From NCBI GenBank assembly GCA_008017315.1, contig SSHE01000115.1:1-32719 (forward strand): a stretch of 32,719 nt of DNA. The letters are read 5' to 3'. The notes beneath the pieces are model-generated. The model was not told the DNA's origin, searched no databases, and worked only from the letters and a program-made list of their open reading frames with translations. The translations under genes were made by a program, and so were the position numbers. Shown one piece after another: positions 19,152-28,137 of the stretch (its first letter is position 1; the number at the start of each line of letters is the position of its first letter). Origin of the DNA: Acinetobacter sp. GTDB taxonomy: Bacteria; Pseudomonadota; Gammaproteobacteria; Pseudomonadales; Moraxellaceae.

Positions 19152-19820
19152 TATGATGCTTTTAAACAGGAAAAGGATAATGCTGATTGCAATCACAGGA
19201 TTGATGATACGATAAAAACAGCTTGCCTGTTGAGGTGTTGTGTTTGAGTCATCTATAAGCAAATGTGTATCATGTTCAGGCGGTTGTTGGGCTTGTTTTT
19301 GAATCATTTGGCTAAACTCTTTCATCACTTGATTAAAATCGGCATCTGGTTGTTGTGCCTCTCTCGTGATTTTGAACTCGGGATGCCCAATACTGTCCCA
19401 AAACCATGGCTCAACCTCTTGCTGTAACCAAGGATATTGCCCGTCTAGCAATTCATTGATGCCTAAAGCTCCCAATTGTGCAGTCTGATCGAGTTGAGAG
19501 AGTTCATTTAAGATGAGAGCAGCGATTTTTTGATGACTTTCAGCGATTTTACTTTGAATGTGCTGAAAGAAAGTTGCTGCAACCGTATCCTGCTCAATCT
19601 GCCGTGTACTCAGTTGCACTAACCAATCTGCATCGAGTTGCTGGATTTTTTGATAAGCAAGGGTACTGTCTTTTTTTGAACATTGCATCAATTGGTTGAG
19701 TTGAAAGGCAACCAAATGAATGATATAGCGATGTTTGAATGACTTTTCTTCGCCAGCTAAAAGCGTAGGCTGCTGCTGTCCGACTTGTTGCGAAATATAG
19801 TTTAAAAAATCAAAAGCCAT
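19149..19820 (-). CDS. Uncharacterised protein with C-terminal hydrophobic (tail-anchor-like) segment
   Basis: MAFDFLNYISQQVGQQQPTLLAGEEKSFKHRYIIHLVAFQLNQLM...ending CFYRIINPVIAISIILFLFKSII*; internal Met chosen over the longer ORF start, which overlaps sspB. Confidence 0.7.
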   Translation of the reverse strand: MAFDFLNYISQQVGQQQPTLLAGEEKSFKHRYIIHLVAFQLNQLMQCSKKDSTLAYQKIQQLDADWLVQLSTRQIEQDTVAATFFQHIQSKIAESHQKIAALILNELSQLDQTAQLGALGINELLDGQYPWLQQEVEPWFWDSIGHPEFKITREAQQPDADFNQVMKEFSQMIQKQAQQPPEHDTHLLIDDSNTTPQQASCFYRIINPVIAISIILFLFKSII

Positions 19821-19848
19821 CGTCTGTTCCTTGTGGTCTAGGGTTGCA

Positions 19849-20271
19849 TCAATCCAAGATGCGTAAAGTTGGTTTTTTCTTTGTATCTGTCTGTGCAGCT
19901 TGGGTTTCTGCAAGAGCATCTTCACTTGGCATAGTGTAATGCTCATATTCTTGTGGGTCAAAGAATAAACCTTGTCCATTTTCACGACTATAAATACCCA
20001 TGACCGCAGACATCGGAACGTAAATATCCTGAGCTACGCCCCCAAAACGAGCATTAAAATGAATGGCTGTATGTTCTATTTGAAACTTATGCACTGCATG
20101 AGGCGTGATGTTGAGTACAATTTGCCCATCTTTAATATGCTGGGGTGGCACGTGTACGTTGGCTTGTGTCGCATCCACCAATAAATAGGGCGTAAGCTGA
20201 TTGTCACAAATCCATTCATAGATGGCACGAGCAAGATAGGGACGAGTTGGGCTGAGGTCTGTCTGTGTCAT
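19849..20271 (-). CDS. sspB: ClpXP protease specificity-enhancing factor / stringent starvation protein B
   Basis: RPYLARAIYEWICDNQLTPYLLVDATQANVHVPPQHIKDGQIVLNITPHAVHKFQI...ARFGGVAQDIYVPMSAVMGIYSRENGQG. Confidence 0.96.
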   Translation of the reverse strand: MTQTDLSPTRPYLARAIYEWICDNQLTPYLLVDATQANVHVPPQHIKDGQIVLNITPHAVHKFQIEHTAIHFNARFGGVAQDIYVPMSAVMGIYSRENGQGLFFDPQEYEHYTMPSEDALAETQAAQTDTKKKPTLRILD

Positions 20272-20274
20272 GTT

Positions 20275-20940
20275 CTATCCTTGGTATTGCTTGAGTACTT
20301 TGGCAAAATATCTTTGCTCTACCTGTGTGAGTGAGCGTTTAAAGCTATCACGATTAAACAGGCGTTTGCAGTACAATAATAACCCTTTACTGTGTTTTGG
20401 GGAAATATCTATTTGCATCTGTTGTAGGCGTAACAGCATTGGGGCAAGTGTACAGTCCAAAATAGAAAATTGTTCGGACATAAAATAATGATAATGCTGA
20501 AATAATGGGCTTAAACTGGTTAGGGTGTCGGTGAGTTCGGTATGGGCTTCTTTGTGTTGTTGCTCATCTAGGCTATCGGGGTGGCGTAATAAAATATCGG
20601 CTAATTTGAACCAATCTTGTTCGATACGCCATAAGAATTGACGTTGTTCCGCACGTTCTGCAGGTGCATCGGCATATAGGCGTTGTTGGCGATAGCGTTC
20701 GTCCAGATATTCATTGATAATGTTGGTGTTAAATAATTTCACCTGTGGGTCAATCAATGTAGGCAATGTGGCATAGGGATTGAGTTGGGTTAAATCTTCG
20801 TGCTCATCTTCATCAATAAGAATTAAGCGATAAGTGATATTTTTCTCTGCCAATACGAGACGCACGCTATGACTATGATAGTCATTGTGGTGACTATATA
20901 AGGTAATACCATGATAGGGCGTAGTGTCAAGAATGGACAT
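20275..20940 (-). CDS. sspA: Stringent starvation protein A (GST-fold)
   Basis: ITLYSHHNDYHSHSVRLVLAEKNITYRLILIDEDEHEDLTQLNPYATLPTLIDPQVKLFNTNIINEYLDERY; directly upstream of sspB. Confidence 0.92.
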   Translation of the reverse strand: MSILDTTPYHGITLYSHHNDYHSHSVRLVLAEKNITYRLILIDEDEHEDLTQLNPYATLPTLIDPQVKLFNTNIINEYLDERYRQQRLYADAPAERAEQRQFLWRIEQDWFKLADILLRHPDSLDEQQHKEAHTELTDTLTSLSPLFQHYHYFMSEQFSILDCTLAPMLLRLQQMQIDISPKHSKGLLLYCKRLFNRDSFKRSLTQVEQRYFAKVLKQYQG

Positions 20941-21041
20941 ATTGCATAAAAATATTGATCAATCGTACATCTTAACTGTTTATCATGAAAATTGCATTGT
21001 ACATAGGCAATTTTCTGCACTATGTACGGTATGCTGTGAGC

Positions 21042-21419
21042 TTAAGACTTGTTTTTATCGTCACGCGTTGGGCGGAAATGCACTTCACATTGACCTTCAA
21101 CGGTCTTGTCATTCAGTTTGACGTTAATGGTTTGCCCAGCTTTACCTTCACAGGCTTTTTGCAGCATTTCAAAACGTGCCTGACGTTCGGTGCGGCGTTG
21201 TTCTGCCTTTTTCTGAAATTCTGCACGTTGTTCGGGGGTTAGTTTTTTCCAGCCACGCTGTTCTTTACGCATGTGTTCCGCCATTTTTTCGGGCATGTTT
21301 GCATGTGTAGTTGTAGTGCGATGTGTGTGTGCTTTGGTAGATGATGGACTTTGACAGGCTGCAAGCCCAAGTGTTGCAAGTAATGCGAATGTTAAAGATG
21401 TGGTGTTGAATAAGGACAT
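21042..21419 (-). CDS. Small predicted lipoprotein with charged helical region (Spy/CpxP-like?)
   Basis: MSLFNTTSLTFALLATLGLAACQ lipobox LAAC; KKLTPEQRAEFQKKAEQRRTERQARFEMLQKACEGKAGQ; divergent from the two-component system. Confidence 0.75.
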   Translation of the reverse strand: MSLFNTTSLTFALLATLGLAACQSPSSTKAHTHRTTTTHANMPEKMAEHMRKEQRGWKKLTPEQRAEFQKKAEQRRTERQARFEMLQKACEGKAGQTINVKLNDKTVEGQCEVHFRPTRDDKNKS

Positions 21420-21512
21420 GTGGATACTCCGTAGTGTATTTCGCTTTCGGATAAGATTAAACAATAAACATGGAGGAACAATGGAGAGCCTTTTGTCTGG
21501 TTGTTGGTTACA

Positions 21513-23153
21513 ATGCAGAATCATGCAGAATTTTGGGCAGCAGATTTGAAACATTGGCGTATTCCGATTGCATTACGGCTATTTTTGACCGTGCTATTGA
21601 CCACATTGTTGATTAGTACCATCAGTTTGGGGGTGTTGCATTGGGCGATGCAAAAGAATTTTTCTCGCTATGTCACGCAAGTCGAGATGCGTAAATTGGG
21701 GCATTTGAATAATAATCTGGCGGAAATTTATCAGGTGTATGGCAATTGGCAGGTTGCGATAGACAAAAGTGTGCGTGATGACACTGGGCAAAATTATACA
21801 GAACAAAATCATCCAGAACGAAAACAGCGTTTGATGCAACGTTGGTTGCTACGCCAATTTGAAATTGCCCAGCAGCAAAATGATATGATTCAAAATCCTG
21901 CTTTATTTCAGGCACGGATGCTGCATGAGCATGAACCGCCAGAACATGTTATTCCCTCACATTTTGAGCCATTTAAAATTCCAGCACACTTACGTGATGA
22001 AAAAAAAATACGTGAACGAGTATCTCCGCAGTTGGATGAACGGCGACGTTGGTTTGGGTTAGTACCCGATCAATTGGGATTTGGTCAGCGTTTGGCGTTA
22101 TATGATGCCGATAAACATTTTATCGTTGGTGATAATAACCAAGAAATGCCTTTGCAAGAAATTCGTGTTGAAGATCACGTGGTGGGTTATCTGGGTTTAC
22201 GTCCTGCACTGGATGCAGACGATGCACTAAGTATCAATTTTTTTAGCCATCAACAACGTTATTTACTGTTGATTTTTGTGGTGTCGATTATGATCAGTGC
22301 GATTGTAGCATTGATTCAGGCAGCATCATTTAGGCAACCGATTCATCGTTTGCTGAATGCAGCAGTGGAACTCAGCAAGGGTAATTATCGCCATCATGTT
22401 GAAGTGAAGAGTAATGATGAATTGGGTGATTTATCACAGGTGATCAATCAACTGGCAGTGATTTTAGAACAACATGAGCAGTCCCGTCGGCAATGGGTGG
22501 CAGATACCTCACATGAATTGAAAACGCCGTTAGCTGTTTTGCAGGCACAAATTGAAGCCATGCAAGATGGCGTACGCAAGGCGACACCTGAACATTTGGC
22601 ACGGATGATGAGTCAGGTGGTCAGCCTCAAAAAACTCACACAGGATTTGGCGGATTTGGCGCAAGCAGATGCACAGCAATTCACCTGTTATTTGAGCTGT
22701 ATGCAACCGTGGAACATTGTGCGACATGAAGTCGAAAATTTCAAATCACAGTTTGAGCAGAAACAATTACAGGTGAGTGTAACGGGGCAGGGTGTAGAAT
22801 TGTTATCCGACCCTGATCGCTTTAGACAGATTATAGTGAATTTGCTGAGTAATAGCGTGCGTTATACCGAAGTTGGTGGACACATTCAAATTCATACCGA
22901 CGTTACAGCAGACGAGTGGCAATTACACATTGATGATAGTCCGCTCGGTGTGACCGATGAGCAATTACAACAGTTGGGGCAGCGTTTTTACCGTGTCGAT
23001 GATTCCCGTACACGCAGTACAGGAGGGACAGGCTTGGGCTTGGCATTGTCCAAAAAAATTGCACAGGCATTGGGTGGTGATTTGCAGTTTAGTCATTCTC
23101 CGTTGGGTGGGTTACGCTGTACAGTGCGTTTAAAGTTAAATTGGCAAAAATAG
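21513..23153 (+). CDS. baeS: Sensor histidine kinase (BaeS-like)
   Basis: Two TM segments, HAMP, WVADTSHELKTPLAVLQAQIEAMQDG H-box, N-box IIVNLLSNSVRYTEVGG, G-box GGTGLGLALSKKIAQALGG. Confidence 0.88.
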   Translation: MQNHAEFWAADLKHWRIPIALRLFLTVLLTTLLISTISLGVLHWAMQKNFSRYVTQVEMRKLGHLNNNLAEIYQVYGNWQVAIDKSVRDDTGQNYTEQNHPERKQRLMQRWLLRQFEIAQQQNDMIQNPALFQARMLHEHEPPEHVIPSHFEPFKIPAHLRDEKKIRERVSPQLDERRRWFGLVPDQLGFGQRLALYDADKHFIVGDNNQEMPLQEIRVEDHVVGYLGLRPALDADDALSINFFSHQQRYLLLIFVVSIMISAIVALIQAASFRQPIHRLLNAAVELSKGNYRHHVEVKSNDELGDLSQVINQLAVILEQHEQSRRQWVADTSHELKTPLAVLQAQIEAMQDGVRKATPEHLARMMSQVVSLKKLTQDLADLAQADAQQFTCYLSCMQPWNIVRHEVENFKSQFEQKQLQVSVTGQGVELLSDPDRFRQIIVNLLSNSVRYTEVGGHIQIHTDVTADEWQLHIDDSPLGVTDEQLQQLGQRFYRVDDSRTRSTGGTGLGLALSKKIAQALGGDLQFSHSPLGGLRCTVRLKLNWQK

Positions 23154-23168
23154 AGGCTGGAGCAAGAG

Positions 23169-23849
23169 ATGAAGCACATTATGTTGGTGGAAGATGAAAT
23201 CGAACTGGCGGAGCTGGTGAAAGATTATCTGGAGGCAGCAGGTTATGAAGTGAGTATGTTTCATGATGGGCAGACAGCCTATGAAGCATTTTTACGGCGT
23301 AAACCGAATTTGATGTTATTAGATTTGATGATTCCTCGCATGGATGGGCTGACCATTTGCCGCAAAGTACGGGAACAGTCGGATCTTCCGATGATCATGA
23401 TGACCGCACGTACCGAGGAAATTGATCGTGTACTGGGATTGAATATGGGAGCGGATGATTATATTTGCAAACCATTTAGCCCTAAGGAGCTGGTGGCACG
23501 CGTGCAGGCTGTGCTACGTCGTCTGGAACGTAAAGCTGAACCAGAACAAAATGATTTGTTTCGTATAGATAAAGCCCAGCAACGGATTTGGTATCAACAA
23601 CATGCTTTAAACCTGACACCAACCGAATTTCGTTTGTTGGAGTTGTTTTTAGAGCATGTTGGGCATGTTTATTCCAGAGCACAATTACTCGATCATATTA
23701 ATCCTGAAAGTTATGATGTAGCAGATAGAGTCATTGATAGTCATATCAAAAATTTACGCCGAAAAATCACCGAGGTGGCCAAAACAGGTCATCAACATGA
23801 ATGGATTCAGGCGGTGTATGGCGTGGGGTATCGCTTTGAATATCCGTAG
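23169..23849 (+). CDS. baeR: OmpR-family response regulator (BaeR-like)
   Basis: IMLVEDEIELAELVKDYLEAAGYEV...LMLLDLMIPRMDGLTICRKVR...YICKPFSPKELVARVQAVLRR; C-terminal wHTH VIDSHIKNLRRKI...WIQAVYGVGYRFEYP. Confidence 0.9.
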   Translation: MKHIMLVEDEIELAELVKDYLEAAGYEVSMFHDGQTAYEAFLRRKPNLMLLDLMIPRMDGLTICRKVREQSDLPMIMMTARTEEIDRVLGLNMGADDYICKPFSPKELVARVQAVLRRLERKAEPEQNDLFRIDKAQQRIWYQQHALNLTPTEFRLLELFLEHVGHVYSRAQLLDHINPESYDVADRVIDSHIKNLRRKITEVAKTGHQHEWIQAVYGVGYRFEYP

Positions 23850-23911
23850 CTAAAAAGTCATCCAAAAGAGGGTGTAAGAGACGATAACAAATACGTGATT
23901 ATACCCTCAGA

Positions 23912-25108
23912 CTACACGACTTCTCCTGCTGCAAAGCCAGATGACCATGCCCATTGAAAATTATAACCCCCTAACCAACCCGTTACGTCCAACACTTCAC
24001 CAATAAAATATAAACCTTGCTGTTTTTTACTTTGCATAGTTTTGGATGAAATTTCATCAGTATTGACACCGCCTAACGTGACTTCGGCAGTACGATAACC
24101 CTCTGTCCCTGAAGGTTTAACGGTAAATTGGCTTAATCCCTTAGCAATCTCCTGTAAAATTGCATCGCTAAGTTGTCCAATTTGAATTTCAGCATATTTT
24201 GCCCAAATCCAGTGCTGTAATTCCAACACCACACTTTTGGGGAAATATTCATTGAATAATGTGCGTAATAAAATTTTGGGTTGTTGCTGTTTTTTGGTGA
24301 TTAAAACATCTGCAATATTGATTTTCGGTAAAAAATTAATTTCAAATGACTGACCAATCTCCCAATAATTGGATAATTGCAAACTCGCAGGGCCACTTAA
24401 GCCACGATGGGTAAATAACATTGCTTCATTAAAACTGGCTAAATCATGGTTTAATATCACATCAATCGCATTACCACTTAATTTTGCGGTGGTATCTTTA
24501 AAACCATCACTAAAGGTAAATGGTACTAGACCTGCACGAGTGGGATAAACCTCATGCCCAAACTGTTTGGCAATTTGATAGCCAATCCCAGAACCCCCCA
24601 AAGTTGGAATAGATAAACCACCACTGGCCATCACCAAAGATTCGCATTGAAATTGCCCAATATGAGTCTGAATCTGAAAATAATCTGCTGATTTTTCAAC
24701 GCTAATTAATTCTGCATTGCAACGAATATCAACTCGATTGGTTTTTGCACATTGGTCAAGTAGCATATCTAAAATATATTTTGCCCCATCAAGGCTAAAC
24801 AATTTGCCCAAATCTCGTTCTTCATAGCGAATATGATAATCACCGACCATACCGATAAAATCCCAGTTGGTATAACGTGATAATGCAGAAATCACAAAAT
24901 GCGGATTGTGACAGATAAAATTTTCAGGCTCGACCGATAGATTGGTAAAATTGCATTTGCCACCACCTGACATGAGGATTTTTTTACCCACTTTATTGGC
25001 TTTTTCCAAGAGCAAAACCTTGCGACCACGTTTGCCTGCTTGGGCTGCACACATCAAACCTGCTGCACCTGCACCAATCACGATTACATCAAAAAAATTT
25101 GCAGACAT
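23912..25108 (-). CDS. HI0933/YhiN family flavoprotein (NAD(P)/FAD-dependent oxidoreductase)
   Basis: FDVIVIGAGAAGLMCAAQAGKRGRKVLLLEKANKVGKKILMSGGGKCNFTN...LGGVNTDEISSKTMQSKKQQGLYFIGEVLDVTGWLGGYNFQWAWSSG. Confidence 0.95.
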   Translation of the reverse strand: MSANFFDVIVIGAGAAGLMCAAQAGKRGRKVLLLEKANKVGKKILMSGGGKCNFTNLSVEPENFICHNPHFVISALSRYTNWDFIGMVGDYHIRYEERDLGKLFSLDGAKYILDMLLDQCAKTNRVDIRCNAELISVEKSADYFQIQTHIGQFQCESLVMASGGLSIPTLGGSGIGYQIAKQFGHEVYPTRAGLVPFTFSDGFKDTTAKLSGNAIDVILNHDLASFNEAMLFTHRGLSGPASLQLSNYWEIGQSFEINFLPKINIADVLITKKQQQPKILLRTLFNEYFPKSVVLELQHWIWAKYAEIQIGQLSDAILQEIAKGLSQFTVKPSGTEGYRTAEVTLGGVNTDEISSKTMQSKKQQGLYFIGEVLDVTGWLGGYNFQWAWSSGFAAGEVV

Positions 25109-25212
25109 CACACGGCTCAAAGTCAAAAAACAGCATTATACAGCAAGACTTATCGGGTATAATACTTGGCGATTTGACATTAGATACGTTTGGAAAAAAT
25201 TAAGGCGATTTC

Positions 25213-26172
25213 ATGCAGCAACTTCGGTTTATGGATTTTTGTGCGGGCATTGGTGGCGGCAGAATCGGACTAAATAACAATGGCTTAATCTGTGTTGCTC
25301 ATAGCGAAATAGATGACATTCCCAATCAAACCTATAGACTGTTTTTTGGTGATGATGAAGTGAATTATGGTGATTTAATGCAGATTCATCCACATTATTT
25401 ACCTGATTTTGAGGTATTAATTGGTGGATTTCCATGCCAAACGTTCTCGATTGTCGGCAAACGTCAGGGCTTTAATGACCATCGAGGACAGGTCATTTAT
25501 GGGATTCTCAATATTCTAAAAGAAAAAAAGATTCCTTATTTTATCTTGGAAAATGTCAAAGGTTTGGTTAATCATGATAAAGGTCAAACTCTAAAAAATA
25601 TTTTACAGGCATTTGATGAACTTGGTTATATTGTTGATTTTAAAGTTTTGGATAGTATCCATTATGGTGTGCCACAAATGCGAGAACGGATTTATTTTAT
25701 CGGCATACATCGAGATTATTATAAAAAGCCGTTTGTTTGGGCTGAAACTCAACCGATTCCAGAATTAAAAAATTATTTGATTGATACTGATAATGTAATT
25801 TTAGACGTACAAGATGCAACTTTTCAAAAATATTTGCATAATAAATACAATCAAGGTCAATATGATATAGATGAGATTTTACAGAAGAATGATTTAATTT
25901 TAGATTGGCGGCAAAGTGATTTACGGTTATATTCGGATAGATGTCCAACATTAAGAACAGGGCGGCATGGTATTTTATATATTAAAGATGGACAACTGCG
26001 TAAACTTACAGGATTTGAAGCATTGTTATTACAGGGTTTTCCTTTAGAATTGGCTGAAAAAGCTAAACGGTATAACATCACCAATACCCGATTGTTAAGT
26101 CAGGCAGGAAATGCCATGACAGTAAATGTGATTGAATCTATTGGAAAATCATTATTGCAATGTATCGTATAA
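25213..26172 (+). CDS. Type II DNA (cytosine-5) methyltransferase
   Basis: FMDFCAGIGGGRIGL (motif I), GGFPCQTFSIVGKRQGF (motif IV PCQ), ENVKGL (ENV), MRERIYFIG (QxRxR-like), GNAMTVNVIESIG (motif X). Confidence 0.96.
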   Translation: MQQLRFMDFCAGIGGGRIGLNNNGLICVAHSEIDDIPNQTYRLFFGDDEVNYGDLMQIHPHYLPDFEVLIGGFPCQTFSIVGKRQGFNDHRGQVIYGILNILKEKKIPYFILENVKGLVNHDKGQTLKNILQAFDELGYIVDFKVLDSIHYGVPQMRERIYFIGIHRDYYKKPFVWAETQPIPELKNYLIDTDNVILDVQDATFQKYLHNKYNQGQYDIDEILQKNDLILDWRQSDLRLYSDRCPTLRTGRHGILYIKDGQLRKLTGFEALLLQGFPLELAEKAKRYNITNTRLLSQAGNAMTVNVIESIGKSLLQCIV

Positions 26173-26183
26173 AGGTTAGAACT

Positions 26184-26930
26184 ATGAAAGGTTTAGTATT
26201 AAAAGGTTCGCAAACTGCAAAAAATGGCTTTAAGAATGAGCAAGATATTGTAGATAAATTTAACACATGGCAGACAGATGCAGAAGCTAAAAAATGGCTA
26301 ATGATAATGAAATACGATATTGATAATATTGAGTATGTTAGAGCTGTGGTATTGCATGGTTATAAAGCTGATATTAATGTTCAAGTACAAATTAAACTGA
26401 AAACAGCTTTAGATATTGAGAATATTCAAGTCAAATTGGTCAGTAATAAAAAAGGTTTCAATCAGATAGATAAAAGATGGTTAAGAACTTACCATGAAAT
26501 GTGGAATATTCCGACCAATGTTTATCAGTTATTACAGTATTTTACAGGTGAACTCGCACCCTATAAAACAGGCACAAAAGATGCTCGTAGAATGTTTCTG
26601 CATGAAATGACTGAACAAGAACAGCAATTTGTTTTACAATGGTTTAGTCAGAATAAAATGTTAATTTTAACGGATATATTAAGAGGGCGTGGCGAGTTCT
26701 CGGCGGAATGGGTTTTGGTTGCACAAAAAATCAGTAATAATGCAAGATGGACGCTTAAAAATATCAATGAGGTTTTACAACATTATTCGCAAGGTGATGT
26801 GTGCATGAGTCCAAGAGGGTCAATCAATATTGGGCGTGTGGGTTTGCAACGTAAGGGCGGTGACGGTGGTCGTGATACTGCAAAAATGCTACAATTTAAA
26901 ATCGACCCAACCGAATTATTTGATATCTAA
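26184..26930 (+). CDS. Type II restriction endonuclease, HinP1I-like
   Basis: LKGSQTAKNGFKNEQDIVDKFNTW...GYKADINVQVQIKLKTALDIENIQVKLVSNKKGFNQIDKRWLRTYHEMW...TDILRGRGEFSAEWVLVAQKISNNARW...GSINIGRVGLQRKGGDGGRDTAKMLQFKIDPTELFDI closely resembles R.HinP1I as remembered; adjacent to the C5-MTase. Confidence 0.85.
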   Translation: MKGLVLKGSQTAKNGFKNEQDIVDKFNTWQTDAEAKKWLMIMKYDIDNIEYVRAVVLHGYKADINVQVQIKLKTALDIENIQVKLVSNKKGFNQIDKRWLRTYHEMWNIPTNVYQLLQYFTGELAPYKTGTKDARRMFLHEMTEQEQQFVLQWFSQNKMLILTDILRGRGEFSAEWVLVAQKISNNARWTLKNINEVLQHYSQGDVCMSPRGSINIGRVGLQRKGGDGGRDTAKMLQFKIDPTELFDI

Positions 26931-27806
26931 AATAAATGAGCTATTTTGTTGAAAAGTCTGCAATCCTCCAGTATGAATAAATAAAATCCGAGTGGGTTGA
27001 GGGAAATAATCAGTCTGTATCCATTGCAAAAGTTGATAAAAGGCTTTACCTGTATAAATGGGCTCTAAGGGTAAATCATATTCTTTTTTAATCTTCTCAA
27101 TAAAATCTAACAGTTGTGGATTAAACTTGCCATAACCACCAAAGGTATCATCAGAAAAAATGGACCAGTTATTTTTATTGACCCATTGCTTGACATCATT
27201 GGTTAAAAAATCGGCTTTTAATGCGGCAAAACCGATAATCTGTTGCTGTTCTAAACTGGCATTAATGATGCCTGCAATCGTACCACCTGTGCCCACAGCA
27301 CAGCAAATCACATCAAAATTTTGCGTATCATACGCACTTAATATTTGCTCACAGCCTTTGATTGCGAACGCATTTGTACCACCTTCTGGAATGATATAAG
27401 CATGTGGATAGCATTGCTTGAATTGAGCCAAAAATTCAGAAGTATGTTTAAGCCGATAATCTGCTCTGGAAATAAATTTAAATTGCATCCCTAAATCTTG
27501 TGCAGTTTGCAAAGTTGGATTTAATGGCAAATCTGCCAATTCTTCACCACGAATTATAGCAATACTTTGAAAACTGTATTCATGTGCTGCATAAGCCAAA
27601 GCCAGAATATGATTGGAATATGCACCACCAAAACTCAAAACTTGGGTATAGCCTAAGCGTTTTGCCTCCAAAAAATTATATTTGAGTTTAAAAAACTTAT
27701 TGCCTGAAATGGTTGGATGCACTAGGTCAAGGCGTTTAACCATTAATTGCACATCATGCGGTAATGCAATGTATTGATAAGGAATCGCTGATATGTGTGC
27801 AAACAT
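26916..27806 (-). CDS. PLP-dependent 1-aminocyclopropane-1-carboxylate deaminase / D-cysteine desulfhydrase family
   Basis: VKRLDLVHPTISGNKFFKLKYNFLEAKRLGYTQVLSFGGAYSNHILALAYAAHEY...CCAVGTGGTIAGIINAS. Confidence 0.9.
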   Translation of the reverse strand: MFAHISAIPYQYIALPHDVQLMVKRLDLVHPTISGNKFFKLKYNFLEAKRLGYTQVLSFGGAYSNHILALAYAAHEYSFQSIAIIRGEELADLPLNPTLQTAQDLGMQFKFISRADYRLKHTSEFLAQFKQCYPHAYIIPEGGTNAFAIKGCEQILSAYDTQNFDVICCAVGTGGTIAGIINASLEQQQIIGFAALKADFLTNDVKQWVNKNNWSIFSDDTFGGYGKFNPQLLDFIEKIKKEYDLPLEPIYTGKAFYQLLQWIQTDYFPQPTRILFIHTGGLQTFQQNSSFILDIK

Positions 27807-28107
27807 AGTGCTAAAAAATTTCGCTTGACTGAAAATCTTGTCACAATACTACAATATCAACCAAAAAACGAAAGCGAAGAACATCAAGGCTGGTCGTATT
27901 TAAAAATGATGGTGAATCTGTGAGCATGGGTATTGATTTTTATACAAAAGCATTTAGATACATACGTCCTTGTTATTTTTTACACGTCATTGCATGATTG
28001 TTTGACTTTATAGTCACAAGGAAATCCTGCAAAATGCTTGTACATATTGTCCAGATATAGCAGCATTTACCTGTTGCATTCTGCAAAACTTATTTTAATT
28101 TTATATT

Positions 28108-28120
28108 CTGGTTAAACCAG
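28108..28120. promoter_or_regulatory. Candidate operator palindrome upstream of the acyl-CoA dehydrogenase gene
   Basis: CTGGTT-A-AACCAG, 17 nt before the ATG, next to an AT-rich TTATATT. Confidence 0.4.
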
Positions 28121-28137
28121 TATTGAGGAACACACAC

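Noticed and set aside
23868-23908. Inverted repeat GAGGGTGTAA...TTATACCCTC between baeR and the HI0933-type gene
   Set aside because: 9/10 arms with a 21-nt loop; probably a weak convergent terminator, not reported separately.
27795-27922. Short plus-strand frame ...KKFRLTENLVTILQYQPKNESEEHQGWSYLKMMVNL* upstream of the acyl-CoA dehydrogenase
   Set aside because: Looks faintly protein-like and might be a gene remnant, but it is ~42 codons, overlaps the deaminase 5' end and has no recognised family.
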